The notes under the pieces are model-generated. The model searched no databases. It was not told where the DNA came from and saw nothing but the letters and a program-made list of their open reading frames with translations. Source: Streptomyces sp. WZ.A104 (lineage in GTDB: Bacteria; Actinomycetota; Actinomycetes; Streptomycetales; Streptomycetaceae). Taken from it: a stretch of DNA of 64,000 nt. Shown in pieces: positions 15,156 to 24,650 of this stretch. Position numbers and translations under genes: made by a program. Positions within the stretch are counted from its first letter, which is position 1; each line of letters starts with the position of its first letter. Location of the stretch: contig NZ_NWVL01000039.1 in the NCBI RefSeq assembly GCF_002382885.1, forward strand, positions 1-64,000, in the 5' to 3' direction.

Positions 15156-16538
15156 GTGTCCGCGAACTCCGCGTCCGCCGCCCCCGAGGCCGAGCAGCCC
15201 ACCGGCTCCGGCCCCGGTTTCCGTATACCCAAGGTCCCGTTCTGGGCCCAGATCGTCGCCGGTCTGGTCCTCGGTGTGCTGCTCGGCTGGCTGGCTCGCA
15301 GCCAGGACCTCGGCTGGCTCGTCACCACCCTCGACGAGATCGGTTCGCTCTTCGTCCAGCTGCTGAAGCTGGCGGTCGCTCCGCTCGTGTTCTTCGCGAT
15401 CCTGGTGTCGATCACCAACCTCCGCAAGGTCAACAACGCCGCCCGGTTGGCGACCCGCACCCTGCTCTGGTTCATGATCACGTCGCTGATCGCGGTCGCC
15501 ATCGGCCTCACGATCGGCCTGGTCACCAACCCGGGCTCCGGCACCGGCCTCACGCCGAAGGACGGCGCGCTCTCCGAGACCAAGGGCAGCTGGATCGACT
15601 TCCTGACGGGCATCGTCCCGGACAACGTGATCACGCCGTTCACCGAGCTGAACGTGCTCCAGATCGTGTTCATGGCCGCCGTCGCCGGTATCGCCGCCCT
15701 CAAGCTCGGCGAGAAGGCCAAGCCGATCCTCACCCTCAGCCAGTCGATCCTGGAGCTCCTCCAGAAGGCCCTGTGGTGGGTCATCCGCCTCGCCCCGATC
15801 GGCACCGTCGGCCTCATCGGCTACGCCATCGCCGACTACGGCTGGGACCTCATCGGCAAGTACGCGACGTTCACCGCCGACGTCTACATCGGCTGCGCCC
15901 TGGTGCTGTTCGGCGTCTACCCGCTGCTTCTGGCCACGGTCGCCAAGGTCAACCCGCTCCAGTTCTTCAAGGGCGCCTGGCCCGCGATCCAGCTCGCCTT
16001 CGTCTCCCGCTCCTCGGTCGGCACCATGCCGGTCACCCAGCGCGTCACCGAGCGCCTCGGCGTTCCGAAGGAGTACACCTCCTTCGCCGTCCCGTTCGGG
16101 GCGACCACGAAGATGGACGGCTGCGCCGCGATCTACCCGGCGCTGGCGGCGATCTTCATCGCGCAGATCTTCGACGTGCAGCTGGGCATCGGCGACTACG
16201 TGCTCATCGCCTTCGTCTCGGTGATCGGTTCGGCGGCCACCGCCGGTCTCACCGGCGCGACGGTCATGCTGACCCTCACCCTGTCCACGCTGGGCCTCCC
16301 GCTGGAGGGCGTCGGCCTGCTGATGGCCATCGACCCGATCCTGGACATGATCCGCACCGCCACCAACGTGGCCGGCCAGGCGGTCGTCCCGGTCATCGTC
16401 GCGGCCCGCGAGAAGATCCTCGACCACGACAAGTACAACTCGGCCTCGGGCTCCCCGATCGACTCCTTCGGCCAGGAGGACGACGTGCGGGACGCGGAGC
16501 AGATCGACCGGAAGGTCGCGGTCCCGGCGACCGCGTGA
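15156..16538 (+). CDS. Dicarboxylate/amino acid:cation symporter (SDF/DAACS family)
   Basis: This 460-residue protein has about eight hydrophobic segments and the two re-entrant loop signatures of the sodium:dicarboxylate family: the serine-rich RSSVGTMPVTQRV and PFGATTKMDGCAAIYPALAA, followed by NVAGQAVVP. Relatives carry glutamate, C4-dicarboxylates or, in the TcyP branch, cystine. The Cys-rich leader peptide upstream favours a cystine or cysteine-linked substrate, which is an inference. The GTG at 15156 has CTGGAG 7 nt upstream, and the GTG at 15150 is less well spaced. A strong terminator follows. Confidence 0.88.
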   Translation: MSANSASAAPEAEQPTGSGPGFRIPKVPFWAQIVAGLVLGVLLGWLARSQDLGWLVTTLDEIGSLFVQLLKLAVAPLVFFAILVSITNLRKVNNAARLATRTLLWFMITSLIAVAIGLTIGLVTNPGSGTGLTPKDGALSETKGSWIDFLTGIVPDNVITPFTELNVLQIVFMAAVAGIAALKLGEKAKPILTLSQSILELLQKALWWVIRLAPIGTVGLIGYAIADYGWDLIGKYATFTADVYIGCALVLFGVYPLLLATVAKVNPLQFFKGAWPAIQLAFVSRSSVGTMPVTQRVTERLGVPKEYTSFAVPFGATTKMDGCAAIYPALAAIFIAQIFDVQLGIGDYVLIAFVSVIGSAATAGLTGATVMLTLTLSTLGLPLEGVGLLMAIDPILDMIRTATNVAGQAVVPVIVAAREKILDHDKYNSASGSPIDSFGQEDDVRDAEQIDRKVAVPATA

Positions 16539-16559
16539 CCCGGCACCCCTGTGGGGCAG

Positions 16560-16603
16560 CGCCCCCGGTCCACGTATGCACGCAGATACGCGGACCGGGG
16601 GCG
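16560..16603. terminator. Hairpin terminator after symporter
   Basis: An 18-bp stem (16560-16577 with 16586-16603) with one mismatch and an 8-nt loop lies between the convergent symporter and hydrolase genes, so it probably serves both. Confidence 0.88.
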
Positions 16604-16621
16604 TTGTCGTGTTCCGTACGG

Positions 16622-17869
16622 TCAGGGCTGCTGGAAGAGGACTTCGGGGTTGGCCGGGGCCGGGCCGTTCAGCAGCGGGGCCGCCCGCCCGCGCAGGGTG
16701 CGGTCGAAGAAGGCGGCCACATAGCTCCGGGTGATCGTGGTCGAGCGGGCGGCGGAGAGCGGGGCCTCCGGGTCCTCCAGGCCGAGCTGCTCACCGATCT
16801 CCGGGGTGTCCGTGAACGTGAAGTGCCCCGCGTCGCGCACCGTCAGCCACCGCTTCCAGCCGGCCAGCCGGTCCCAGCCCTCGTCCCAGGACGTGTCGTC
16901 GCCGGGCCCGTGCCCGGGGTGGGCCCCCAGCATCAGGAACGGCCGCCCGCCGAGCCCCGTGGCGGGCACCGGGTCGAAGAAGGTGCCGTCCATGTTGACC
17001 CCCGCGTCCACACGGCGGTCGGCGGCCATGGTGGACGCGGCCGCGTTGCCCCCGATGGAGTGGCCCGCCATTCCGACGCGGTGCCGGTCGATCGTCCGGG
17101 CGTACCGCCAGGACGCGTGCGGGCCGGTCAGCCGGTCCAGCAGGAACGAGAAGTCGGCGGCCCGACCGCCGGAGACGGCGGCCAGCACCTTCCGCCGGCC
17201 GGCGTCGTCGGGCTGCGCGCTCACCCGGTCGCACGCGGCACAGGTGAGGACCCGCCCGTCGGGCAGCCGCGTACCGGTCGACTCGTACGGATGGTCCGCC
17301 GTCGCCACGACGTAACCACGGCTCGCCAGATCCTCGGCGAGCCCGGTCAGGGTGGCCCGGGGCGTCCCGAACCCGGGGGAGAGCAGGACCAGCGGGAACC
17401 GCCCCGGGGCGGGCCGGGCGGCGGTACGGGCATGGGTGCGGGTGGCGCTGACGAGGGCGGGCGGCACGACGTCCTCCAGCCCGCGCTGCGCGAGCATGAG
17501 CCGTGCCTCCTCCTCCGCCATGTACGGGGCCGGGGCGCCGCCGCTGCCGGGCCGGGCCGGGTAGTGCAGCGACACCAGCAGCTGCCGCGCCCCCGCCGAG
17601 GGCACCCAGGGGTCGGGCCGCGTGTGGTCGGTGAGGAACAGGGTGTCGCGGCCGGTGGCGTACGGGCCCGTGGGGCGGGGGAGCGCGAGGGCGGAGGGGG
17701 TGCGGTCGCCGGGGGCAGGGGCTGAGGCGGAGGCCGCAGGAGAGGCTGCCGCCGTGGCCGGTCCGGTCGCGGAGGCGGGTGCGGCCGCGCCCAGCAGCGC
17801 GGCCAGTGCCGTCAGCACGGCCGCTGTGGCCACCGCGGCCGGTCGTCGGTTGCGGAGGAAGATCGTCAT
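16622..17869 (-). CDS. Secreted alpha/beta hydrolase (PAF-acetylhydrolase-like)
   Basis: This protein of 415 residues starts MTIFLRNRR, followed by a hydrophobic Ala-rich signal peptide ending near ASA and an Ala/Pro-rich linker. The mature enzyme has the nucleophile elbow AGHSIGGNAA, an upstream VLLSPGFG oxyanion segment and a late DAGHFTFTD with the catalytic histidine. The gene organisation and length match actinobacterial platelet-activating-factor acetylhydrolase-type lipases. Two close cysteines (CAACD) may form a disulfide. The frame is open upstream to 17980, but the ATG at 17869 fits the signal peptide. Confidence 0.82.
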   Translation of the reverse strand: MTIFLRNRRPAAVATAAVLTALAALLGAAAPASATGPATAAASPAASASAPAPGDRTPSALALPRPTGPYATGRDTLFLTDHTRPDPWVPSAGARQLLVSLHYPARPGSGGAPAPYMAEEEARLMLAQRGLEDVVPPALVSATRTHARTAARPAPGRFPLVLLSPGFGTPRATLTGLAEDLASRGYVVATADHPYESTGTRLPDGRVLTCAACDRVSAQPDDAGRRKVLAAVSGGRAADFSFLLDRLTGPHASWRYARTIDRHRVGMAGHSIGGNAAASTMAADRRVDAGVNMDGTFFDPVPATGLGGRPFLMLGAHPGHGPGDDTSWDEGWDRLAGWKRWLTVRDAGHFTFTDTPEIGEQLGLEDPEAPLSAARSTTITRSYVAAFFDRTLRGRAAPLLNGPAPANPEVLFQQP

Positions 17870-18096
17870 GTCCGCAACGCTAGGTGGGCGTCCGGGGCGT
17901 GCGCATCGGACGCCGGGTGGACCGGTGTCGGACCACGGGAGGACCCAGCAGGCTTCCCCCTCGCCCCCGGCCGACGCCAACCGGCCATCCGATCCGCACC
18001 CGATCGCTCCGTACGGCGTCGGGCCCGGCAGCGCCGTACTCTTGCCGGGGAGCAGGACCGGGGAAGCAGGGCCATGGGGTGGGGAGGAAGTCGGAC

Positions 18097-18741
18097 GTGG
18101 GTGCTGTGAAGAGCAAACGGATGCCGCGCGCGGTGCGCGAGCAGCAGATGATGGACGCCGCGGTGCAGACCTTCGGGCAGCGCGGCTACCGGGCTGCCTC
18201 GATGGACGAGATCGCGGAGCTGGCGGGCGTCTCCAAGCCGTTGGTCTACCTGTACCTGAACTCGAAGGAAGAGCTGTTCTCCGCGTGCATCAGGCGCGAG
18301 GCGAAGTCGCTGGTGGAGGCGGTACGGGCGGGCGTGGAGCCGGGGCTGCCAGCCGACCGCCAACTGTGGTCGGGGCTGCGGGCGTTCTTCACCCACACCG
18401 CCGAGAACCCGGACGGCTGGGCGGTGCTGCACCGCCAGGCGCGGTCGCACGGTGAGCCGTTCGTCAGCGAGGTCGTCGTGATGCGGGACGAGATCGTTGC
18501 GTTCGTGACGGGCCTGATCGGTGCCGCCGCCCGTGAGGCGCACAGTGACCCCGCCCTCGCGGACCGGGATGTGGCGGGGCTGGCGCAGGCCCTGGTGGGG
18601 GCCGCGGAGTCGCTGGCGGGCTGGGCCAACGACACCCCGGGCGTCTCGGCGAAGGAGGCGGCGGCGACGCTGATGAACTTCGCCTGGGCAGGCCTGGAGA
18701 ACCTGATGCACGCCCGCCCCTGGCAGCCCCCGACGGCCTAA
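18097..18741 (+). CDS. TetR family transcriptional regulator
   Basis: This 214-residue protein has an N-terminal TetR helix-turn-helix: AVQTFGQRGYRAASMDEIAE, then AGVSKPLVYLYLNSKEELF. The C-terminal ligand domain is Ala-rich and helical. The GTG at 18097 has GGAGGA 8 nt upstream. It lies next to MaoC, FabG, thiolase and acyl-CoA ligase genes and overlaps the 3' end of the MaoC gene by 4 nt. It is a candidate regulator of that lipid block through the TTACTC operator at 20942, which is an inference. Confidence 0.9.
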   Translation: MGAVKSKRMPRAVREQQMMDAAVQTFGQRGYRAASMDEIAELAGVSKPLVYLYLNSKEELFSACIRREAKSLVEAVRAGVEPGLPADRQLWSGLRAFFTHTAENPDGWAVLHRQARSHGEPFVSEVVVMRDEIVAFVTGLIGAAAREAHSDPALADRDVAGLAQALVGAAESLAGWANDTPGVSAKEAAATLMNFAWAGLENLMHARPWQPPTA

Positions 18742-19574
18742 GGGCTGTCCCGGCTCAGCGTCCCCGCCAGGTGGACGCGCCCACCGTCCGCACCCCGCAG
18801 CGCGAAGGCGGCGCCGGAGGGGGCGGCCGCGTACGTCACGGTGGCGGGCAGCAGGACGGGCGCCCTGAACTCGGCCCGTACGGAACGGATTCCGGCCGGG
18901 TTCTCGGCCTCGGCCAGGCAGCGGGCCACCGTCCACATGCCGTGCGCGATGGCCCGGGGGAAGCCGAACAGACGGGCGGTCAGCGGGTACAGGTGGATCG
19001 GGTTGCGGTCGCCGGAGACCGCTCCGTAGCGCCGCCCGAGATCACCGGGCAGCCGCCATTCGGCGACGGCGGGCAGATCGCCCGCGGCCGGGGCGGAGCG
19101 CTCCGAAGCCGTGGTGTCCGTCGTCCCGTGCCGCGACAGATACCCGCTGCGGGACTCCCACGCCAGCTCTGCGCCCACCCGCGCCTCGGTCACCATCGTG
19201 ACCTCGGTGCCTCGCCGGTGAGGTGTCAACCCATCTGCGTACACGGCCAGTTCGAGCGACTCGGTGGGCTGCACGGCCCGGTGCGGCGCGATCTCGATCC
19301 AGGTGTGGACGAGCCCGACGACGGGCAGCGGGAAGGACCTGCCTGTCATCAGCCGCATGGCGAGCGGGAAGGCCAGCACATGCGGGTACGTGAGCGGCAC
19401 AGGGCCGGACTCGGCGAAGCCGCACATCCTGCTGTAGGCGGCGAGGGGGCCGGGGGCGAGGGGCGCGGCCGGGCGGGTGAGGCGGTCGGCGGGCAGGGTG
19501 GCGCCCGGCTGCCCGGCGCGTTTGAACGGCGAGGTGACGGCCCCGCGCACCAGTGAGGCGTTGAGCGAGGTCAT
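18738..19574 (-). CDS. MaoC family (R)-specific enoyl-CoA hydratase/dehydratase
   Basis: This protein of 278 residues has a double hot-dog layout. The C-terminal half carries the hydratase motif YGAVSGDRNPIHLYP followed by FPRAIAHGMWT, which supplies the Asp and His pair of MaoC enzymes. The N-terminal half looks like the degenerate partner fold. It lies directly downstream of the large FabG gene (6 bp between genes) and is almost certainly in the same operon. It probably acts on acyl-CoA or ACP intermediates in fatty-acid turnover or remodelling. Confidence 0.85.
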   Translation of the reverse strand: MTSLNASLVRGAVTSPFKRAGQPGATLPADRLTRPAAPLAPGPLAAYSRMCGFAESGPVPLTYPHVLAFPLAMRLMTGRSFPLPVVGLVHTWIEIAPHRAVQPTESLELAVYADGLTPHRRGTEVTMVTEARVGAELAWESRSGYLSRHGTTDTTASERSAPAAGDLPAVAEWRLPGDLGRRYGAVSGDRNPIHLYPLTARLFGFPRAIAHGMWTVARCLAEAENPAGIRSVRAEFRAPVLLPATVTYAAAPSGAAFALRGADGGRVHLAGTLSRDSP

Positions 19575-19579
19575 CGGTC

Positions 19580-20914
19580 TCACGCCCCCAGCAGGCTCTG
19601 GCCGCAGACGCGCAGCACTTGGCCGTTGACCGCGCCGGAGCCGGGCTGGGCGAACCAGGCGACGGCTTCGGCGACGTCGACCGGAAGGCCGCCCTGGGAG
19701 AGGGAGTTCATCCGGCGGCCCGCCTCGCGGATGAGCAACGGGACGGCGGCGGTCATCCTCGTCTCGATGAAGCCGGGGGCCACCGCGTTGACCGTGACGC
19801 CGTGCTCGGCGGCGGCGCGCGGCCCGAGCGAGCGGACGAGACCGATGATCCCGGCCTTGGCGGCCGCGTAGTTGGTCTGGCCGTAGTTGCCCGCGATGCC
19901 CGCGATGGAGGCGGTGGCGACGATGCGGCCGCCCCGGTTCAGGGCGCCCGAGGTCAGGAGCTCGTCGGTGGTGCGCAGGACGCTGCCGAGGTTGACCTCG
20001 ATGACCTGGGCCCACCGGTCGGCCGGCATGTTGGCGAGGCGGCGGTCGCGGGTGATGCCCGCGTTGTGGACGAGGACGTCGAGCCCGTTTGGTGCGGCGG
20101 CGGTGATACGGGCGGCGGCGTCGGGCGCGGTGATGTCCAGCGGCAGCGCGGTGGCCCCGAGGCGGTCGGCGGTGCGTACGAGGTCGTCCTGGGCCTGGGG
20201 GACGTCCAGCACGACGACGTGCGCCCCGTCGCGGGCCAGCACGGAGGCGACGGACGCGCCGATGCCCCGGGCGGCCCCGGTGACCAGGGCGGTCCGGCCG
20301 GTGAGGGGAGCGGCCGGGTCGGGGGTGGGGCCGGGGGTGGCGGCGGTCAGCTCGATCACCTGGCCGCTCACGTACGCGGACCGGGGGGAGAGGAGGAAGC
20401 GGAGGGTGGACTCGGCGGCGGACACGAGGGCTTCGGGGGTCCCGTCGGCCGCCAGCCGCAGGAGCTGCGCGGTGGTGCCGCGTCCGGCCTCCTTGCCCAG
20501 AGACCGGACGAAACCCTCCAACGCCTGCTGGGCAGCGGCCTGATGGTGGTCCTCGGAGGACGGCCGGCTGCCGAGGACGACGATCCGGCCACCGGGAGCC
20601 TGCGACCGTACGACGGGGTGGAGGGCGGCGTGCACCTGGGCCAGGTCCGCGACGGCGCCGACCCCGGTGGCGTCCAGGACGATCCCGCCGGGCCGGGCCG
20701 CCTGCGGGTCGACGGTCAGCCCGGTCGCGGCCAGCGCCTTCGCCAGTTCGTCCGTGATCGACGAGGACCCGGCGGTCAGATGCAGCAGCGGCCCGTCCAG
20801 CCGGGGCGTCTCCAGGCTCCAGCGGCGCAGCGGTGCGGGCTGCGGCAGGCCGAGCCGACGGGTGAGGAAGCGGCCGGGTGCTGTGCCGGTGAGGTGCAGA
20901 TAGCGATCGGCCAT
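19580..20914 (-). CDS. fabG: High-molecular-weight 3-oxoacyl-ACP reductase (FabG-like SDR)
   Basis: At 444 residues this is the long FabG form seen in actinobacteria. An N-terminal degenerate Rossmann domain precedes a C-terminal active SDR domain with LVTGAARGIGASVA, LVHNAG and YAAAKAG (active Tyr and Lys). It reduces 3-ketoacyl thioesters with NAD(P)H. Its start at 20914 faces the thiolase gene across an operator-bearing promoter region, and the MaoC gene follows closely. Mycobacterial FabG4 with its HtdX neighbour has a comparable arrangement. Confidence 0.88.
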   Translation of the reverse strand: MADRYLHLTGTAPGRFLTRRLGLPQPAPLRRWSLETPRLDGPLLHLTAGSSSITDELAKALAATGLTVDPQAARPGGIVLDATGVGAVADLAQVHAALHPVVRSQAPGGRIVVLGSRPSSEDHHQAAAQQALEGFVRSLGKEAGRGTTAQLLRLAADGTPEALVSAAESTLRFLLSPRSAYVSGQVIELTAATPGPTPDPAAPLTGRTALVTGAARGIGASVASVLARDGAHVVVLDVPQAQDDLVRTADRLGATALPLDITAPDAAARITAAAPNGLDVLVHNAGITRDRRLANMPADRWAQVIEVNLGSVLRTTDELLTSGALNRGGRIVATASIAGIAGNYGQTNYAAAKAGIIGLVRSLGPRAAAEHGVTVNAVAPGFIETRMTAAVPLLIREAGRRMNSLSQGGLPVDVAEAVAWFAQPGSGAVNGQVLRVCGQSLLGA

Positions 20915-20941
20915 TGTCCTGACTCCCAGTGGGTCGTAGAT

Positions 20942-20955
20942 TTACTCCTGAGTAA
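20942..20955. promoter_or_regulatory. TTACTC-CT-GAGTAA operator between fabG and thiolase
   Basis: A perfect 6-bp inverted repeat, TTACTCCTGAGTAA, lies in the divergent promoter region, with a weaker partial copy (TTACTGAAGAGTCA) starting at 20958. The size and symmetry suit a TetR-type repressor. The TetR gene at 18097 is the only such intact gene nearby. Confidence 0.65.
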
Positions 20956-21040
20956 GGTTACTGAAGAGTCAGGAGCTGGTCGAGATGAACTTCCCTGGAC
21001 TGTCCGGGACGAGGCCGACCGGGGCGAGCTGGTCACGGTG

Positions 21041-22303
21041 ATGACGCCTCTCCCGCAGCCGCGCCGCGTGGCGGTGATCGGCGGCAGCCGCACCCCGTTC
21101 GCGCGCTCGGACGGCCCGTACGCGACCGCCTCCAACCAGGACCTGCTGACGGCCGCGCTCGACGGCCTGGTGGAGCGGTACGGGCTGGCCGGGGCCCGGA
21201 TCGGGGCGTTCGTGGCGGGCGCGGTCCTCAAGCACAGCCGGGACTTCAACCTGGCGCGGGAGACCGTCCTCGGCTCCGCGCTCGACCCCCGCACCCCCGC
21301 GTACGACATCCAGCAGGCCTGCGGCACGGGCCTCCAGGCGGTGATCGCCGCCGCCAATACGATCGCGCTCGGGGCCGCCGACTCGGCGATCGCGGGCGGC
21401 TCCGACACGACCAGCGACGCACCCCTGGGCGTCAACGACGAACTGCGCCGCATCCTGCTGGCCGCGCGCCGCGCGAAGTCGACCGGCGCCCGCCTCAAGG
21501 CCCTGGCCGCCGTACGCCCGCGCCACCTCCTCCCCGACATCCCGCGCAACGCCGAACCGCGCACCGGACTGTCGATGGGCGAGCACGCGGCGCTCACCGC
21601 GCGCCGCTGGGCGGTGAGCCGGGAGGACCAGGACCTGCTGGCCGCCACGAGCCACCAGCGCCTGGCGGCGGCGTACGAGCGGGGCTTCCTGGACGACCTG
21701 GTGGTCCCGTACCGGGGCCTGGAACGCGACCAGAACCTGCGCCCGGGATCAACGGTCGAGAAACTGGCAAGCCTGAAGCCGGTGTTCGGGGTGTCCGTCC
21801 CCAACCCCACCATGACGGCGGGCAATTCGACCCCCCTGACAGACGGGGCGGCGACCGTCCTGCTGGCCACCGAGGACTGGGCCCGGGAACGGGGCCTGGA
21901 GCCGCTGGCGTACCTCTCCCTGTACGAGACGGCGGCGGTGGACTACGTGGACGGCGAGGACGGGCTCCTCATGGCCCCGGCGTACGCGGTGCCGCGCCTG
22001 CTGGAGCGGGCCGGGCTGACGATGGAGGACTTCGACCTGGTCGAGGTCCACGAGGCGTTCGCCTCCCAGGTGCTGGCCACCCTCGCCGCCTGGGAGAAGC
22101 AGGGCCTGACCCCGGTGGACCGCACCCGCCTGAACGCGGCCGGTTCCTCCCTGGCCACCGGTCACCCCTTCGCCGCGACGGGCGCCAGGATCGTGGCGAC
22201 GCTGGCGAAACTCCTGGCGGAACGGGACGGCCCGGGACGGGGCCTGATCTCGATCTGCGCGGCGGGCGGGCAGGGGGTGACGGCGATCCTGGAACGCCCG
22301 TGA
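21041..22303 (+). CDS. Acetyl-CoA acetyltransferase (thiolase, FadA/FadI type)
   Basis: This 420-residue thiolase has the acyl-accepting cysteine in QQACGTGLQAV, the HEAFA motif near the C-terminus and an ending AAGGQGVTAI close to the family GGGxG. It cleaves or forms 3-ketoacyl-CoA. The ATG at 21041 was chosen since conserved sequence starts a few residues later; the preceding GTG at 21038 is possible, and no clear ribosome binding site helps. It is followed about 100 bp later by an acyl-CoA ligase on the same strand, suggesting a beta-oxidation unit. Confidence 0.9.
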   Translation: MTPLPQPRRVAVIGGSRTPFARSDGPYATASNQDLLTAALDGLVERYGLAGARIGAFVAGAVLKHSRDFNLARETVLGSALDPRTPAYDIQQACGTGLQAVIAAANTIALGAADSAIAGGSDTTSDAPLGVNDELRRILLAARRAKSTGARLKALAAVRPRHLLPDIPRNAEPRTGLSMGEHAALTARRWAVSREDQDLLAATSHQRLAAAYERGFLDDLVVPYRGLERDQNLRPGSTVEKLASLKPVFGVSVPNPTMTAGNSTPLTDGAATVLLATEDWARERGLEPLAYLSLYETAAVDYVDGEDGLLMAPAYAVPRLLERAGLTMEDFDLVEVHEAFASQVLATLAAWEKQGLTPVDRTRLNAAGSSLATGHPFAATGARIVATLAKLLAERDGPGRGLISICAAGGQGVTAILERP

Positions 22304-22404
22304 TCCGCGTCCTTCTTCCGCCTCTTCCGCCTCTTCCGCTTCTACTGCCGGACGGACGACCCGGCGAACCGACCCGCCCGACCCCCCGAACCGAGGAGCC
22401 GCAC

Positions 22405-24330
22405 GTGTCAACGCCACCTTCATCCGCCGCAACCGCCCCTGATGTATCGCCGCCCGTCCTGGTCGAACCGACGAAGAGGCGCGGCCCCGACGGCAGGGTC
22501 CAGGAGGTCTCCGTACCGAAGTTCGCACCGGCCGTGGAGCGCGGCTCGCTGGCCGAGATCCCGTTCGACAACGCCCGGGAGGCCCCGTCGGACCCGGTCC
22601 TCAGCCGCAAGGACGACGAGGGCGTCTGGCGGGACGTGACGGCGGCCGAGTTCGCGGCCGAGGTGCTGGCGGTCGCGAAGGGCCTGATGGCGGAGGGGCT
22701 GCGGGCGGGCGAGCGGGTGGCGATCATGGCCCGGACGGCGTACGAGTGGACGCTCCTCGACTTCGCGTCCTGGGCGGCGGGCCTGGTGACGGTCCCCATC
22801 TACCCCACCTCCTCCGCCTTCCAGACCCGCTGGATACTCCAGAACTCGGGCGCGGTGGCGTGCGCGGTGGAGACGACGGAACAGGGCCGCCTGATCAGCC
22901 AGGAACGCAAGCAGCTGGGCGATCTGGCGCACCTGTGGCAGTTCGACACGGGGGCGATCGGCCACCTGAAGTCCCGGGGCAAGGACATCCCGGACGAGGC
23001 GGTCACGGCCCGCAGGACGGCCCTGGCACCGGAGACCCCGGCCACCCTCATCTACACCTCGGGCACGACGGGCCGCCCGAAGGGCTGTGTCATCACGCAC
23101 GGCAACTTCTTCGCCGAGGTCGACAACGCGATCGAACTCCTGCACCCGGTCTTCAAGTCGGTATCGAAGGACCCCGCCTCCACGCTCCTCTTCCTCCCCC
23201 TCTCGCACGTGTTCGGCCGGATGGTGGCGATCGGCTGCATGAGGGCGAGGGTCCGCCTCGGCCACGCCCCCTCGATCCGGACGGAAGACCTCCTGGCGGA
23301 CCTCGCGGGCTTCCGCCCGACGTTCCTCCTCGCCATCCCGTACGTACTGGAGAAGGTCTACAACACGGGGAGAGCGACGGCGGAGAAGATGGGCCGGGCG
23401 TCGTCGTTCGACCGTGCGGCCCGCATCGCCCGGCGCTACGGCGAGGCGGTCGAGGCCGCCGAACACGGCACGGGCCCGGGGCCGGGCTTCGGCCTGCGCG
23501 CCGCCCGCGCCCTGTATGACCCGCTGGTCTACCGCCGCATCCGGGCGGCACTTGGCGGCAAGGTCCGGTACGTGATCTGCGGCGGCTCCCCGCTGGGCCG
23601 GCGGCTGGCCGCGTTCTACGAGGGCGCGGGCATCGGCGTCTTCGAGGGGTACGGCCTCACGGAGACCACCGCCGCCCACACGGTCACCCCACCCCTCAAG
23701 CCCCGCCTGGGTACGGTGGGCTGGCCGCTGCCCGGCACCTCGGTACGCATCGCGGACGACGGCGAGGTGCTCCTGAAGGGCGGCCAGGTGTTCCGGGGCT
23801 ACTGGGACGCGGAACGGTCGGAGGTGACCCCAGCGCTCCTGGACGACGCCTGGTTCCCCACGGGCGACCTGGGCGCCCTGGACGAGGACGGCTACCTCAC
23901 GATCACGGGCCGCAAGAAGGACATCATCATCACGTCGGGCGGCAAGAACGTCACCCCGGCACCCCTGGAGGACTGGCTGCGCGCCCACCCCCTGGTGGGC
24001 CAGTGCATGGTGGTCGGCGACAACCGCTCGTTCATCACCGCCCTGATCACCCTGGAGCCGGACGGCCTCCACCACTGGCGCCAGATGACGAAGAAGCAGG
24101 ACGTCCCGATGCGCGACCTGATCCACGACGAGGACCTGCGCACGTCGCTGCAACGCGCGGTGGACGAGGCCAACCGCCTGGTCTCGCGGGCGGAGTCGAT
24201 CCGCAAGTTCGCGGTCCTGCCCGTGGACTTCACGGAGGAGAGCGGCCACTTGACGCCGTCGCTGAAGCTGAAACGGGACGCCATCGCGCGGGACTTCTCG
24301 GGGGAGATCGAGGAGTTGTACCGGAGGTGA
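22405..24330 (+). CDS. Long-chain fatty acid--CoA ligase (AMP-forming)
   Basis: This 641-residue ANL-superfamily enzyme carries the P-loop YTSGTTGRPKG, the A5 motif GYGLTETTA, the hinge TGDLG and the A8/A10 segment GRKKDIIITSGGKNV. It activates fatty acids with ATP and CoA. The long gap between motifs and the total length fit the FadD15-like class. GTG at 22405 has GAGGAG 6 nt upstream; an earlier in-frame ATG at 22300 would give a low-complexity Pro/Leu leader. It likely feeds the thiolase, FabG and MaoC enzymes encoded beside it. Confidence 0.9.
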   Translation: MSTPPSSAATAPDVSPPVLVEPTKRRGPDGRVQEVSVPKFAPAVERGSLAEIPFDNAREAPSDPVLSRKDDEGVWRDVTAAEFAAEVLAVAKGLMAEGLRAGERVAIMARTAYEWTLLDFASWAAGLVTVPIYPTSSAFQTRWILQNSGAVACAVETTEQGRLISQERKQLGDLAHLWQFDTGAIGHLKSRGKDIPDEAVTARRTALAPETPATLIYTSGTTGRPKGCVITHGNFFAEVDNAIELLHPVFKSVSKDPASTLLFLPLSHVFGRMVAIGCMRARVRLGHAPSIRTEDLLADLAGFRPTFLLAIPYVLEKVYNTGRATAEKMGRASSFDRAARIARRYGEAVEAAEHGTGPGPGFGLRAARALYDPLVYRRIRAALGGKVRYVICGGSPLGRRLAAFYEGAGIGVFEGYGLTETTAAHTVTPPLKPRLGTVGWPLPGTSVRIADDGEVLLKGGQVFRGYWDAERSEVTPALLDDAWFPTGDLGALDEDGYLTITGRKKDIIITSGGKNVTPAPLEDWLRAHPLVGQCMVVGDNRSFITALITLEPDGLHHWRQMTKKQDVPMRDLIHDEDLRTSLQRAVDEANRLVSRAESIRKFAVLPVDFTEESGHLTPSLKLKRDAIARDFSGEIEELYRR

Positions 24331-24366
24331 GGGGGGAGGGGGCTGCCCTGGTGGCGAGTGCCCCCG

Positions 24367-24650
24367 TCACTGGTCCTCGGGCAGCAACCGGAACGCCTTG
24401 TGCCCGGTGAGGGGCCGGACCATACGGAAGTGGCGGTCCGACGTGAAGACGGCCTCGGTCCGGTACGCGGCGGCCAGGGCAACGTTCATCGCGTCTGTCA
24501 GCCCGATGCGCTTGCCGCCGTCCGCGTCCACGTAGCCCTCCGCGACGGCGATCGCCGCACTCAGGTGTGCGCCGACGGAGGGCACCTCGAAGCGGCGGGT
24601 GACCACGTTGCGTTCAATGAACCGCGCTGCTGCCAGAGCCTTGCCGGACC
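24367..24650 (-). pseudogene. C-terminal half of a VapC-like PIN toxin
   Basis: The frame reads FEVPSVGAHLSAAIAVAEGY and then GLTDAMNVALAAAYRTEAVF and TSDRHFRMVRPL, the third and fourth acidic-residue regions of a PIN nuclease, ending at a normal stop. The first half, with the opening Asp and the Glu helix, is missing. The same frame continues upstream into what looks like an antitoxin C-terminus (LTDEDLITTRAG), so a deletion has joined antitoxin tail to toxin tail. The product cannot have a complete active site. A short ORF from a GTG at 24606 may still be translated. Confidence 0.65.

Noticed and set aside
14951..16427. 491-codon minus-strand frame opposite the symporter
   Set aside because: The translation is dominated by Asp, Arg, Gly and Glu with no motif, and the plus strand encodes a clear SDF-family transporter.
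19619..20980. Plus-strand coding region upstream of the thiolase
   Set aside because: The frame is open through fabG only as an antisense shadow. The conserved thiolase sequence begins at about 21041.
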